Assembly: GCA_018672475.1 (NCBI GenBank) | Contig: JABHFS010000042.1 | Location: 1 to 51,498, forward strand | From: Gemmatimonadota bacterium | GTDB lineage: Bacteria > Latescibacterota > UBA2968 > UBA8231 | Direction: 5' to 3' | Length of the DNA: 51,498 nucleotides | Part shown: piece by piece, positions 9,534 through 18,480 of the stretch | How the letters are laid out: every line of letters begins with the position of its first letter | How positions within the stretch are numbered: position 1 is the stretch's first letter | The notes under the pieces: model-generated | Told to the model about the DNA's origin: nothing | The model's input: only the letters and a program-made list of their open reading frames with translations | Databases searched by the model: none | Program-made: the position numbers and the translations under genes

Positions 9534-10808
9534 TCATGCGATATGGTTGAACCGGTCGGGGTCAAAAAGCGTCTGCAGGGTCTTGGCGATTCCTTCGCGT
9601 GTGACATGGCGGCCTGTATCGTGCAGGTCTTGGTATTTGTCTGTCATGACTTTTGCCAGTACCTGCCTGAAGCGCCGCCATTTAGGAATCAGGTTTTCCA
9701 ACACGCGGGCATCGGAATTAAACGCGATAAAACGATCTCCGGTCATTTCCAGGCGCATCTTGAGATCTTGCTCGACGAGGCCCGGGTGGTAGTTAAACCA
9801 CCAATGGCCAATGGCCATCACATTGTCATTATGGCAAGTTAGGACGCTGGCGTCGTATTGATTGGCGTTGTGCAGGGGGGTAATAAAGAAGGCATTGCCA
9901 GAATGGTGGCGGAGCAATTGCTGGTAGGGGAACATATCGCAAAGGCCGACGCCATCTCCGGCGTCCTGCCATTTGTATTTGAGTTGGCGGATGGGGCCTG
10001 GCATCATAAAAAAAGGCAGCTTTAATTCGCGTAAAGCGGGCAAAACCGCGTGGTGGAGCACCGCCCCCTCCTGGGTGCTGAGGTCGTGAACCTGGCAATT
10101 GGGCGGGAAGGAGCAGGCCCCGTAGACCACATCGTGCAATTTGCCGTGCCAATCGGATAGGAAGCGGCGGATTTCGCTGGCGGTGCTCGTCTCGGATGGG
10201 TCCGTGCCGACCGAATAACCCCAGGCGTTTAATTTGCCGACGGCGCGCGGGTAGTGCAGGACAAGCTCGTCTAGGCGGAAGCCGGAGAGGTAGTTTGCGT
10301 CCCAATCGCCGTCGGTGTAATAGGCGCGTTCCTGGTCGTTGAAGACGTCCTGGGTGCCGACGATGCGGCGGACGCCGGCCAACTCCATGCAGTGGCGCTG
10401 GATTTCTTCGGCCGGGGTGTCGGCGTAGAATTGTCGGGCGGTTTCGAGGCTGGTGGCATTGGGATCGAGGCCAAAGGCCTCTAGCGCGACGAGTACGCCA
10501 CGGCAGCCTTCGTCGAACGCGTCGGAGGGAGCGTCGAGAAAGAGTTTTTGCCAGGTGAAGTCTCCCTGTTTTTCGAGGTCCCAAGAGTTAAAGGTGTCGG
10601 GGTCGATGTGGCCGGCACCGAAGAGTTTGCGGCGCACATAATGGTAGGTGAGCATCTGGTCGATGCCGTGCAGTGAGAGTTCGGGGCCGGCTTTGGGGCC
10701 TAAGAGGTGAGTGTGCCAGTCGTCTACAATGAGCTTGTCGGGGGCGGTTTCTTCGCCGACAACGGCTTCGATTTGATCGCGGTTTAATGGGGTATTGGTT
10801 TCGGGCAT
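9534..10808 (-). CDS. Uronate isomerase-like amidohydrolase
   Basis: The 424-residue protein resembles the UxaC branch of the amidohydrolase superfamily, which isomerises glucuronate or galacturonate in sugar-acid catabolism. The N-terminal metal motif is DDWHTHL, followed by LTYHYVRRKLF. The C-terminal part (GDRFIAFNSDARVLENLIPK) corresponds to the conserved late region of UxaC. It is somewhat shorter than E. coli UxaC (about 470 residues) and divergent, so the substrate may differ. A GGAG site lies 7 bases before the ATG. No adjacent uronate pathway genes are present. Confidence 0.6.
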   Translation of the reverse strand: MPETNTPLNRDQIEAVVGEETAPDKLIVDDWHTHLLGPKAGPELSLHGIDQMLTYHYVRRKLFGAGHIDPDTFNSWDLEKQGDFTWQKLFLDAPSDAFDEGCRGVLVALEAFGLDPNATSLETARQFYADTPAEEIQRHCMELAGVRRIVGTQDVFNDQERAYYTDGDWDANYLSGFRLDELVLHYPRAVGKLNAWGYSVGTDPSETSTASEIRRFLSDWHGKLHDVVYGACSFPPNCQVHDLSTQEGAVLHHAVLPALRELKLPFFMMPGPIRQLKYKWQDAGDGVGLCDMFPYQQLLRHHSGNAFFITPLHNANQYDASVLTCHNDNVMAIGHWWFNYHPGLVEQDLKMRLEMTGDRFIAFNSDARVLENLIPKWRRFRQVLAKVMTDKYQDLHDTGRHVTREGIAKTLQTLFDPDRFNHIA

Positions 10809-10926
10809 TGCTGACTCCGGAGTGGATGATGTTTAGAGCGGTAATAATTGCAGAAGGCAAGATGGTGTCAAGTTGGGGGAGAAGGAACGGTCTGAGCGAG
10901 GGTTTTATTCTCACTGATTCTCGCCG

Positions 10927-10976
10927 ACCATCACTACTCAGCTTGCGGTCCCCCTATTTCACTGGGTAGTGATGGT
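10927..10976. repeat. Long inverted repeat, possible regulatory stem-loop
   Basis: ACCATCACTACTCAG at 10927-10941 is mirrored by CTGGGTAGTGATGGT at 10962-10976, with 14 of 15 positions complementary and a 20-base loop. It lies between the uronate-isomerase-like gene start and the formate dehydrogenase terminator. It is not followed by a T-tract, so an operator or leader RNA structure is more likely than a terminator; the role is unknown. Confidence 0.5.
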
Positions 10977-10994
10977 AATAAAGGTAATAAAATA

Positions 10995-11027
10995 AAAAGT
11001 CGGTCCCATTTCCTGGGACCGACTTTT
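10995..11027 (-). terminator. Intrinsic terminator of the formate dehydrogenase operon
   Basis: AAAAGTCGGTCCCA pairs perfectly with TGGGACCGACTTTT across a 5-base loop. It lies 48 bases past the formate dehydrogenase stop and on the minus strand leads into a T-rich tract. Confidence 0.9.
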
Positions 11028-11075
11028 AGTATTGTTATATGAAGCAATCTGTATTCGGCTGTCTTGCTCTTGCCC

Positions 11076-13811
11076 CTATCCTGCTGCGTCGCTCTCGCTT
11101 TTATCCAAAGCCTCTACCCGCACGGGGCAAACCTTCAGCTCGGCGGTGTCGGTGATGGGGTCGTAGCCGGAGCCGGTGAGGATATTGACCGGCACGTCGT
11201 TAAAGCTAAAGCTGGTGAAGACCGTGCCGCGCGGTGAGCGGTTGGTGGCGCGGACGCGGACTTCGACGGAACCGCGCGCACTGGAGAGGCGGCAGAATTC
11301 GCGATCTTGCAAACCCCAGGCATCTACGTCTTCGGGGTGGATTTCCAGGCTTTCTTCAGAGAGCAGATAGTCTATGCCTGCACTGCGGCCGGTTTGCGTG
11401 CGGGTGTGGTAGGCTTGCAGGCGGCGGCCGGTGGTCAACCACACGGGGAAAGCTTCTGAAATAGTTTCAGCAGGGTCGCGGTAGCGCACGAGTTTGAAGA
11501 GGCCACGGCCGTTGGTAAATTCATTTTCGTGCAGGATCGGCGTACCTGGATGGCCTTCTTCGGGTGCCGGCCATTGATATTCGCTCTTGTCGATGCGGTC
11601 CCAGTCGAGGCCCGTATAAATCGGCGAGATACTGCATAACTCGTTGAAAATATCTTTGGCCGATTCGTATTCAAAACCCTCGAAACCCAAGCGCTTGGCC
11701 AATTGGCAGATGATCCACCAGTCGGGTTTGGCCTCGCCGGGCGGAGGCACTGCCTGGCGCAACCGTTGTACGCGCCGTTCGGTGTTGGTGCAGACTCCGT
11801 CGGTTTCGGCGAAGGCGCTGGCGGGGAATACGACATCAGCCATCTGGGCGGTCTCGGTGAGGAAGATGTCGATGACGACGAGGTGGTCGAGGCTGCTGAG
11901 CGCATGCTCGCAGTGTTTGCGGTCGGGGTCGGAGACGACGGTGTTTTCGCCGTCTATGAGCATGGCGAAGATTTCACTGCCGCAGAGATTGAGCGCCTTG
12001 ACCTTGGTGATGCCGCGTTCGCCATCCATCTCACGGCCGTAGAGCGCTTCAAACTTCGCTTTGCTCTCGGGGTCGTCGACCTTTTGGAAACCGGGATAGT
12101 TGGAGGGGATCGCCCCGACGTCGCCGGCCCCCTGGATATTGTTCTGGCCGCGCATGGGATTGATACCGGTGCCTTCGCGGCCGAGGTTGCCGGTCAGCAA
12201 GGCGAGGTTGCACAGGCTCTGTACATTGTCGACACCGCAAATGTGCTCGGTGATACCCAGGGTATAATAAATCGCCCCCTTGTCGCCGGCGCCGTATAGC
12301 TTAGCGGCTTTTTCGATGTCGGCAGCGGGCACTTCCGTTATGGTCGATGCCCACTCGGGGGTAAACTCTGAAAGGTGCTCCAGAAACTGGTCGGCGTCGA
12401 GGGTGCGCTCCTCAATAAAGGCGTGGTCGTGCAGGTCATCGCGCACGATCACGTGCGCCATCGCCAAGAGCAGGGCGACGTCCGAGCCGACGCGGATGGG
12501 CAGGTAGACATCGGCCATCTCGGCAAGCTGGATTTTGCGCGGGTCGGCGACGATCATCTTGGCCCCCCGCTTGAGTGCCTTTTTGATCCGCGTTGCGGCG
12601 ACGGGGTGGCACTCGGTCATATTGGTACCGATGCAGAATATTACGTCGGGTTTGTCCATGTCGGAGAGTGGGTTCGACATGGCGCCGCGTCCTATGGAGG
12701 CTGCCAGACCGGCAACCGTCGGGGCGTGTCAGGCACGGCTGCAATTGTCGATATAGTGGGTACCGTAGCCTCGTCTTATAAACTGCTGCATGGTGTAGTT
12801 GGCTTCGGAGGGGGTGCGGCCTGAAGCGATGCCGTAGATCGAATGGCGGCCGTGTTTTTTTAGTGTTTTGGCGAAGCCGTCGGCGGCGCGGTCAAGCGCG
12901 GTATCCCAGTCGGTCTCGTGCAACTCGCCATCGTCGCCGCGCACCATCGGCATGCTGAGTCGGTCGGTATGTTGTACGAAGTCGAAGGCGAACTGCCCTT
13001 TGACGCAGAGCGCGCCCTCGTTAGCCGGGCCGTCCATGGCGGGGTGAATCCCGACGAGTTTTTCGCCTTTCGATAACAAATCGACCGAACAGCCGACACC
13101 GCAATAGGGGCAAACCGAGCGGGTTTTCTGCAAAGGCTCGGGCAATTCGGCCGCGCGCAATGCTTTTTTGTCGGCGAGGGCTCCGGTGGGGCAGGTTTGC
13201 ACGCACTGGCCGCAGAAGGTACAAGAGGAATCCTTGAGCAGGCCGTTGAATTCGGTAGTGATCTGTTTGTGGAAACCGCGGCCCATCGCGGCGATGGCGT
13301 GGTCGCCTTCTTGTTCGGCGCAGACTCGCACGCAACGATTGCAGGAGATGCACAGGTCGTAGTCACGGAAGATAAAGGGATTGTCGTCCGTCGCGTGCAA
13401 TTGACCCGATTGCGCACCTTTGAAGCGGCCGGTACGCGCTTGGTAGCGATCGGTGAGTTTGCCAAGCTCTTGGGAGGCGTAGCCGCGCAGAGGATCGACC
13501 TCGACCTCGCGATTTTCGGAGACCACCATTTCGAGTAGCGTCTTGCGGTATTTTTCTACCGGCTCACTTTGCGTTTTGACGACCATTCCGGCGGTGGCTT
13601 TGGTGGTACAGGAGGCAACGGGGTTGCGCGCGCCCTCCAGTTCAACGACGCAAAGACGGCAAGCGCCAAAAGGCTCTAGACGTGGGTCGTAACAAAGCGT
13701 CGGAATTTCTTTTCGGTGGCGCTCGGCGATCTCATAAAGGGTTTCGCCTGCGCTGAAGTTGACTTCCTCGCCATCGAGGATCAACTGATGTTGTATTCCA
13801 TTGCTGCTCAT
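11076..13811 (-). CDS. Selenocysteine-containing NAD-linked formate dehydrogenase, catalytic subunit
   Basis: Two ORFs, 12729-13811 and 11076-12680, are one 911-residue selenoprotein interrupted by an in-frame TGA at 12729-12731 (residue 361). The context NCSRA-U-HAPTVAGL matches the catalytic U/C site of formate dehydrogenases (NVDCCARVUHGPSVAGL in E. coli FdhF). Domains in order: N-terminal 2Fe-2S ferredoxin (CYDPRLEPFGACRLC), two 4Fe-4S motifs (CISCNRCVRVC, CTFCGQCVQTC), the molybdopterin-domain cluster (CPYCGVGCSVD), the Mo/W-bis-MGD domain, and a C-terminal cofactor domain (TGRRLQAYHTRTQTGRSAG). It oxidises formate to CO2, or reduces CO2, and passes electrons to the NuoEF-like subunit encoded 13 bases upstream. 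FdhD is at 5663-6493. The sequence evidence for recoding is strong; genome-wide Sec machinery is not in the window. Confidence 0.95.
12699..12717 (-). promoter_or_regulatory. Bacterial SECIS hairpin
   Basis: In the mRNA, GGUUGCC and GGCAGCC form a 7-bp stem (one G-U pair) closing the loop GGUCU. It starts 11 nucleotides after the UGA, the same spacing and essentially the same apical loop as I recall for the E. coli fdhF SECIS. In that system SelB binds the loop to deliver Sec-tRNA. Decoding of UGA at 12729-12731 is therefore well supported. Confidence 0.85.
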
Positions 13812-13824
13812 CTACAATTCTTTC

Positions 13825-15483
13825 TCAGGATTGAACGTGTTGGGCGACTTGTTCGGGAAAATATTTTAATAAGCTGTCGGTGATAAAAGGGGCCGCCATT
13901 CCTAGGCCACAGGCACTGGTGGCTTTCATCGCTGACCCGATATCGGTTATTTCCGTCTGCCATGTTGCCAAGTCGGTGGGACCTCCACCGGACAGCCGTT
14001 CCTCTAAGCGCTGGGTGCCAATGCGGCAGGGGAAGCACTTGCCACAGGATTCCTCCGCGAAAAAGGCCATTGCCTGCCGGGCGACATCGACGATATTGCG
14101 GCTATCATCAAAGACCATAATACCGCCCGCACCCAACATTGACCCTCGTTCGCGTATCGAGGGCTCGTCGAGGGGGGCGTCGAGATCTTCGCCGGCGAGG
14201 AAACCGCCCGACAGGCCTGCCATGGTCACTGCCTGTATCTGGCGACCGGCGGCTGGCCCGCCGGCCCATTGGTATAATAATGTCTTGAGCGGCAGACCGA
14301 AGGGGACTTCGTAATTGCCCGGGCGCTGCACATCGCCGGATAGGCTAATGACTTTGGTGCCCACGCGGCCATCGAGGCCAAGCGAGCGGTACCACTCGGC
14401 CCCGCGGCGAACGATTTGAGGCACGGAGACCAGTGTTTCGACATTGTTGACCGCCGTTGGTAGATCCTCGAAACCGTGGGTGACGGGGAAGGGCGGGCGA
14501 TTGCGCGGATAGGGGTGCTTGCCTTCGAGGCTATTGAGTAGAGAACCTTCTTCGCCACAGATATAGGCACCGGCCCCGCGGCGTATATAGAGCTCGCAGG
14601 AGAAATCGCTGCCGAGAATATTATCTCCGATCAAATTAGCGGTCCGGGCTTCGGCGATTGCGGTTTCCAGAAGCGCGCAGGTCTCCGGGTATTCGTAACG
14701 CAAGTAGATGAAACCGCGTGTGGAGCCGGTGGCAAAGGCCGCTAGTAGCATGCCCTCCAACACGGCGTGCGGATCGTGCTCGAGTACCGCGCGATCCTTA
14801 AAACAACCGGGTTCACCCTCGTCGGCATTGCAAACGACCGATTTGGGTTCGCCTGACGCGTTTGCCACGGCTTGCCATTTCTGTCCGGTCGGAAAACCCG
14901 CGCCGCCGCGCCCGGCGAGTTGGCTGTCGGTTATTAACGCGATCAGCTCTGGCGGTGACTGCGTTAAGGCTTGTTGCAAGGCGGTGTAGCCACCACTCTG
15001 GCGATAACCGGCTAAGGTCGAGCGGCCTTCGGCGCGAATATCGGCAAAGACGCATTCTTCGTATCCGTCGGGATTGGCTACGGGCAGAGGAGAGGCGGTC
15101 GGTGCTAGTTCTTCGGCATTTGTGCCGATGAGTACTTGCTGGCCTTTGATCACGGGGATCGGGCCGTCACAGCGTCCGGCGCACGGCATGGGGGTCGCTC
15201 CATCGAGGCTAGCGAGCAAGGCATCGGCCCCGTGTAGTGCGCAAATTGGGCCGGTGCAAACGCGTGGCGCGCTTTGTCCGGGAGCCTCGCGGGCGAAATG
15301 GTGATAAAAAGTAATGGTGGCGAAGAGCTCGGCTATGGGAATTTTCAACCCCGCAGATACCACAGCGATCGATTCCTCGGATAAATAGCCGTCGCGATCG
15401 TGGAAGGCATGTAAAAGCGGTAGCAAGGGGGCGGGCTCGTCTCGCCAGTTTGCTACGAGATCTTCGTCGGTGGGTGAATTCAA
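13825..15483 (-). CDS. Formate dehydrogenase diaphorase subunit, NuoE-NuoF fusion
   Basis: This 552-residue protein fuses a NuoE-like thioredoxin-fold domain to a NuoF-like flavoprotein. The N-terminal part carries the 2Fe-2S ligands CTGPIC and CAGRC (about residues 95-145). The rest has the FMN/NADH motifs GRGGAGFPTGQKW, CNADEGEPGCFKDR and GAGAYICGEEGSLLNSLEG, then the 4Fe-4S motif SCGKCFPCRIGTQRL. It accepts electrons from the formate dehydrogenase subunit and reduces NAD+. It is the first gene of the operon, 13 bases ahead of the catalytic subunit. No separate FdsG/FdsC/FdsD genes are present; FdsG is covered by the fusion. Confidence 0.92.
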   Translation of the reverse strand: MNSPTDEDLVANWRDEPAPLLPLLHAFHDRDGYLSEESIAVVSAGLKIPIAELFATITFYHHFAREAPGQSAPRVCTGPICALHGADALLASLDGATPMPCAGRCDGPIPVIKGQQVLIGTNAEELAPTASPLPVANPDGYEECVFADIRAEGRSTLAGYRQSGGYTALQQALTQSPPELIALITDSQLAGRGGAGFPTGQKWQAVANASGEPKSVVCNADEGEPGCFKDRAVLEHDPHAVLEGMLLAAFATGSTRGFIYLRYEYPETCALLETAIAEARTANLIGDNILGSDFSCELYIRRGAGAYICGEEGSLLNSLEGKHPYPRNRPPFPVTHGFEDLPTAVNNVETLVSVPQIVRRGAEWYRSLGLDGRVGTKVISLSGDVQRPGNYEVPFGLPLKTLLYQWAGGPAAGRQIQAVTMAGLSGGFLAGEDLDAPLDEPSIRERGSMLGAGGIMVFDDSRNIVDVARQAMAFFAEESCGKCFPCRIGTQRLEERLSGGGPTDLATWQTEITDIGSAMKATSACGLGMAAPFITDSLLKYFPEQVAQHVQS

Positions 15484-15622
15484 GTAAGGACCTTTCCAAA
15501 TGCATGGTTAAGCGATGGTTAATAATGGCACATAGATCCTCTTTAGGTCAAGTATTTACTGCTTGCTGGGCTAGTGTTGAAGAATTAAATTGATGGGCCT
15601 TTATTCCTGGGAGTCAAAGAAA

Positions 15623-16816
15623 ATGTCCGAGTGCAAAAAAATCGCCGCGATTGCTACAGCCTATTATCCATTTTCACATGCCGACGTCATTATCAGCAAA
15701 TTCCTTAAGGGTTTTCCTGTCGATGGGGAATTGCAAGCGCCTAAAGTCGAGATCGTTTCGATGTATATGGATCAGCTGCACGACAAAGATGTCGGGGTGG
15801 AGTTGGCGCGCGAACACGGTGTAGAAATGTATTTCAGCATTCCTTCGGCCCTGTGTCTGGGCGGTAAAGAATTGGCGGTCGATGGCGTATTAATTATTGG
15901 TGAGCATGGTGACTACGCTTGGAATGAAAAAGAGCAACACCTCTATCCGCGGCGTTATTTCTTTGAGCAAGCTTGTGGTGTTTTTGCTTCGTCGGGCCGC
16001 TCGGTGCCGGTTTTTACCGATAAGCATCTTTCGTGGAGTTGGCAGCAAGCCAAATGGATGTACGATCGGGCAAAAGAGCTGGATGTGCCCTTTATGGCGG
16101 GCTCTTCGCTGCCGGTCGCCTATCGCAAGCCCTGGTTGGAACATGAACTGGAGACCCCGATTGAGGAAGCGCTTTCGATCGCTTATGGCGGTCTCGAATC
16201 TTATGGCTTCCACGCGTTGGAGACTTTGCAGTGCATGGTCGAGCGGCGTAAGGGCGGCGAAACCGGGATTGTGGCGGTGCAATGCCTTGAGGGCGAAGCC
16301 GTCTGGGAGGCTCGCGATGCTGGGCGCTGGTCGGGCGCATTGGCGGCTTTGGCTTTGGCGCAGGTTGAGGCCGGGGGGGAAGGGGACTTGCAGGAGGTTT
16401 GTACTGAGCCGGCAGTTTTTCTTTTGGAATACGCCGATGGGCTACAGGCCGCGACTTTGATGGCGAATGGCTTCAAGGGCGGAATGCAGGGCTGGGGTTA
16501 TGCGGCGACAGTTGCCGGTAAGCAACAGGCGTGCGAATTCTATCTACACGGTGATCCGCATCCACATTTCACCTATTTGGGGTTGAATGTTCAAGAGATG
16601 TTTTTGACCGGCAAGCCGCAGTATCCCATCGAGCGGACGCTGTTGGTCAGTGGCGCGCTCGAAGCGTTAATGGATTCGCGGCATCGAGGGCATGTGCGGG
16701 TCGAGACGCCTTATCTGGATGTGGCGTATACTTCATACGATACGCCGCCCATTCGACCGGGGGCTGAAAGGCCCAGTGGCGCAGCGGCTGAACCCTGGCG
16801 CCCAGAAGCGAGTTGA
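15623..16816 (+). CDS. Hypothetical protein, Rossmann-like
   Basis: I do not recognise a named family for this 397-residue protein. It has alternating strand/helix segments (KIAAIATAYYPF, VEIVSMYMDQLHD, VDGVLIIGEHGDYAWN, VPVFTDKHLSW), suggesting a Rossmann-like fold, and no signal peptide or membrane segment. The segment GEHGDYAWNEKEQHLYPRR and the repeated HPH (GDPHPHFTYLGLN) stand out as possible active-site regions. I start it at 15623 because GGGAG precedes that ATG; the ATG at 15590 has a weaker site. It is divergent from the formate dehydrogenase operon, so the intervening 140 bases hold both promoters. Confidence 0.55.
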   Translation: MSECKKIAAIATAYYPFSHADVIISKFLKGFPVDGELQAPKVEIVSMYMDQLHDKDVGVELAREHGVEMYFSIPSALCLGGKELAVDGVLIIGEHGDYAWNEKEQHLYPRRYFFEQACGVFASSGRSVPVFTDKHLSWSWQQAKWMYDRAKELDVPFMAGSSLPVAYRKPWLEHELETPIEEALSIAYGGLESYGFHALETLQCMVERRKGGETGIVAVQCLEGEAVWEARDAGRWSGALAALALAQVEAGGEGDLQEVCTEPAVFLLEYADGLQAATLMANGFKGGMQGWGYAATVAGKQQACEFYLHGDPHPHFTYLGLNVQEMFLTGKPQYPIERTLLVSGALEALMDSRHRGHVRVETPYLDVAYTSYDTPPIRPGAERPSGAAAEPWRPEAS

Positions 16817-16884
16817 CAGTAAAAGACGGGCTTGGCTAATTTAGCGTCGATTATGTAACCGACAGCATTATAAAGGAGTATGAA

Positions 16885-17433
16885 ATGCCAGATGTAATCG
16901 TAGTAGGCGACGGACCTGGCGGACTGAGTGCAGCGCTCTTTCTCGCCAAGAACGATTCGACAGTCACGGTTTTTGGCCAGGACGAGACTTTGATGCACAA
17001 GGCGCTGTTGTACAATTATCTGGGCATACCCAAAATGACGGGTCCAGAATTTCAACGGGTTAGTCGCGAACAAGTCCGCAGCTTTGGTGGGGAGATTCAG
17101 GATGTCGAAGTGAGCAGTGTAGCGAAAGGCGCGGATGGTTTCGAGGTCAAAACTGCCGATGGTAAGAGCCAGCAAGCGCAGTATCTGATTTTGGCTACCG
17201 GCCCGGCTAATCCGCTCGCCGAAGGGTTGGGCATCGCTAAAGAGGCTGACGGTTTGGTGGCGGATCGCAATGGGCGGACTTCGGTCGAAGGGCTCTATGT
17301 GTTAGGTTGGAGCACCCGCTTGAAAAAAATTCAGGCGATTATCTCCGCCGGCGATGGGGCTTGTGCGGCGCTAGATATTCTCTCGGCCAAAGCCGGTGAG
17401 GATATGCACGATTTTGATTTGATTGAAGAATAA
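16885..17433 (+). CDS. Short thioredoxin reductase-like FAD protein
   Basis: The 182-residue protein begins with the FAD-binding motif VIVVGDGPGGLSAALFLAKN and ends with the late flavin-fold segment GLYVLGWSTRLKKIQ, as in thioredoxin reductase-like proteins. It is only about 60% of the usual length: the NADPH domain and the redox CxxC are absent, so the flavin halves are joined directly. It probably binds FAD but would need an unusual electron donor, or act as a sensor. An AAAGGAG site lies before the ATG. Frame and motifs are intact, so I do not treat it as a pseudogene. Confidence 0.75.
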   Translation: MPDVIVVGDGPGGLSAALFLAKNDSTVTVFGQDETLMHKALLYNYLGIPKMTGPEFQRVSREQVRSFGGEIQDVEVSSVAKGADGFEVKTADGKSQQAQYLILATGPANPLAEGLGIAKEADGLVADRNGRTSVEGLYVLGWSTRLKKIQAIISAGDGACAALDILSAKAGEDMHDFDLIEE

Positions 17434-17439
17434 AAAAAT

Positions 17440-17477
17440 GGCGCCCTCCTCATCCCCGAAGGTTTGAGAAGGGCGCC
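17440..17477 (-). terminator. Hairpin after the FAD protein, reading minus
   Basis: GGCGCCCT(C)CTCA pairs with TGAG(A)AGGGCGCC. The A-tract at 17432-17438 becomes a T-tract on the minus strand, so it best terminates minus-strand transcripts, possibly of the small gene at 17739-17912. Confidence 0.6.
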
Positions 17478-17595
17478 GAGCGGGTAACACTCAGAGCTAC
17501 TCTCTGTCTTAAGCAAGGGGTGTGCCAGTTGTGTCTTGCTTGCTGTTTATTTTGATTAGTGTCTTATGGGGCAATGATTTAGCATATTTCGAACG

Positions 17596-17640
17596 AAAAA
17601 GTTGCAGGGCGGTCTGGCCACCGTCGCTGCGACTTTTTTT
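17596..17640 (+). terminator. Bidirectional intrinsic terminator
   Basis: AAAAAGTTGCAG pairs with CTGCGACTTTTTTT, with an inner CGGT/ACCG pairing. A T-tract on each strand fits a bidirectional terminator between the convergent FAD protein and the small minus-strand ORF. A second hairpin (ATGGG-C/GCCCAT with a T-rich loop) follows at about 17652-17676. Confidence 0.7.
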
Positions 17641-17738
17641 CTACTATGGCCGATGGGGCGAATTTTTTTGCCCATTTCTTTTGGATTAGAGCGAGATGGT
17701 GCGTCCCTCGATTCTGACGGGGTGGCGGCGAAGGTTAG

Positions 17739-17912
17739 TTATAGGGTCTTGACGGCTGCGGAATAATCGCAGCGTATGGCCGAAACATCACCCAATTGCA
17801 CGGCTTGGAGAAAGGTGCGGTCTTCGGCTTGCGTTAGATTATTACCTAATTCGAGCACCTCGTTGCCATCGGGCCTGTCAATGGTGCCGACGCAGCCAAT
17901 TTTAACCGCCAT
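17739..17912 (-). CDS. Small hypothetical protein, 57 residues
   Basis: A 57-residue ORF begins at ATG 17912 after a good ribosome-binding site (AAAGGAAATCTCC) and reads MAVKIGCVGTIDRPDGNEVL onward, ending AAVKTL. Its codon pattern and RBS suggest a real gene, and hairpin terminators lie downstream. I do not recognise a family. It has no membrane segment. Confidence 0.5.
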   Translation of the reverse strand: MAVKIGCVGTIDRPDGNEVLELGNNLTQAEDRTFLQAVQLGDVSAIRCDYSAAVKTL

Positions 17913-18032
17913 GGAGATTTCCTTTCGCGGGGCATGCGGGGATGAATACGTTTGACTTTAAAATGCAATATATATTATATTGACCACTATATAGATTAGT
18001 TTGAATTAGGCCCAAAACCTTGTAGTGTTGTT

Positions 18033-18347
18033 ATGGTCTGGACCATGTTAGCCTTCCTCTGCGTGTTGGCGACTAAATTTCTTACTTCAGTGCGTCTGCG
18101 CGGTCTTAAGGCCAAGTTAGAGGCTATACAGCCGGAGATTGATGATCTGCGGCTCAAGGTGGCCGATAGTGAAGAGCAAATGGAAGCGCTCAAGCTCAAG
18201 GTCGAAGACCGGGAGTCCCTGCTTACCAATTTGAGTGATGTGATCCGCCTTTACGAAGAAGCGCTTCGGCAACCGGCCACCGATCATTTGGCGGAAGAGC
18301 GGGTGCAATTGATGCAAGCGGGGGCTGAAGAGAGCGCTGGAATGTGA
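18033..18347 (+). CDS. Small membrane-anchored coiled-coil protein
   Basis: A 104-residue ORF with one N-terminal membrane segment (about residues 3-19, WTMLAFLCVLATKFL) followed by a heptad-rich helical region (residues about 22-82, with KLEAIQPEIDDLRLKVADSE). The topology recalls PspB-type membrane proteins, but no family is identifiable. The RBS is weak, and a second Met at residue 5 could be the start. The charged coiled coil argues for a real gene. Confidence 0.5.
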   Translation: MVWTMLAFLCVLATKFLTSVRLRGLKAKLEAIQPEIDDLRLKVADSEEQMEALKLKVEDRESLLTNLSDVIRLYEEALRQPATDHLAEERVQLMQAGAEESAGM

Positions 18348-18480
18348 TTTTCATAACAAATATCGAACGATTCCCTCCTGTCTGTGCGATTGCCAGATGG
18401 GTGTTTTTGTGTCCGGAATTTTGCCCGAGTTTTTATACGGTTGGCAAGTCGTGTCCCCCCTGTCAAGCAGCATCCTTTAA

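Noticed and set aside
12375..12824. A 149-residue plus-strand frame across the Sec codon
   Set aside because: It is antisense to a formate dehydrogenase with full motifs, and has no independent support.
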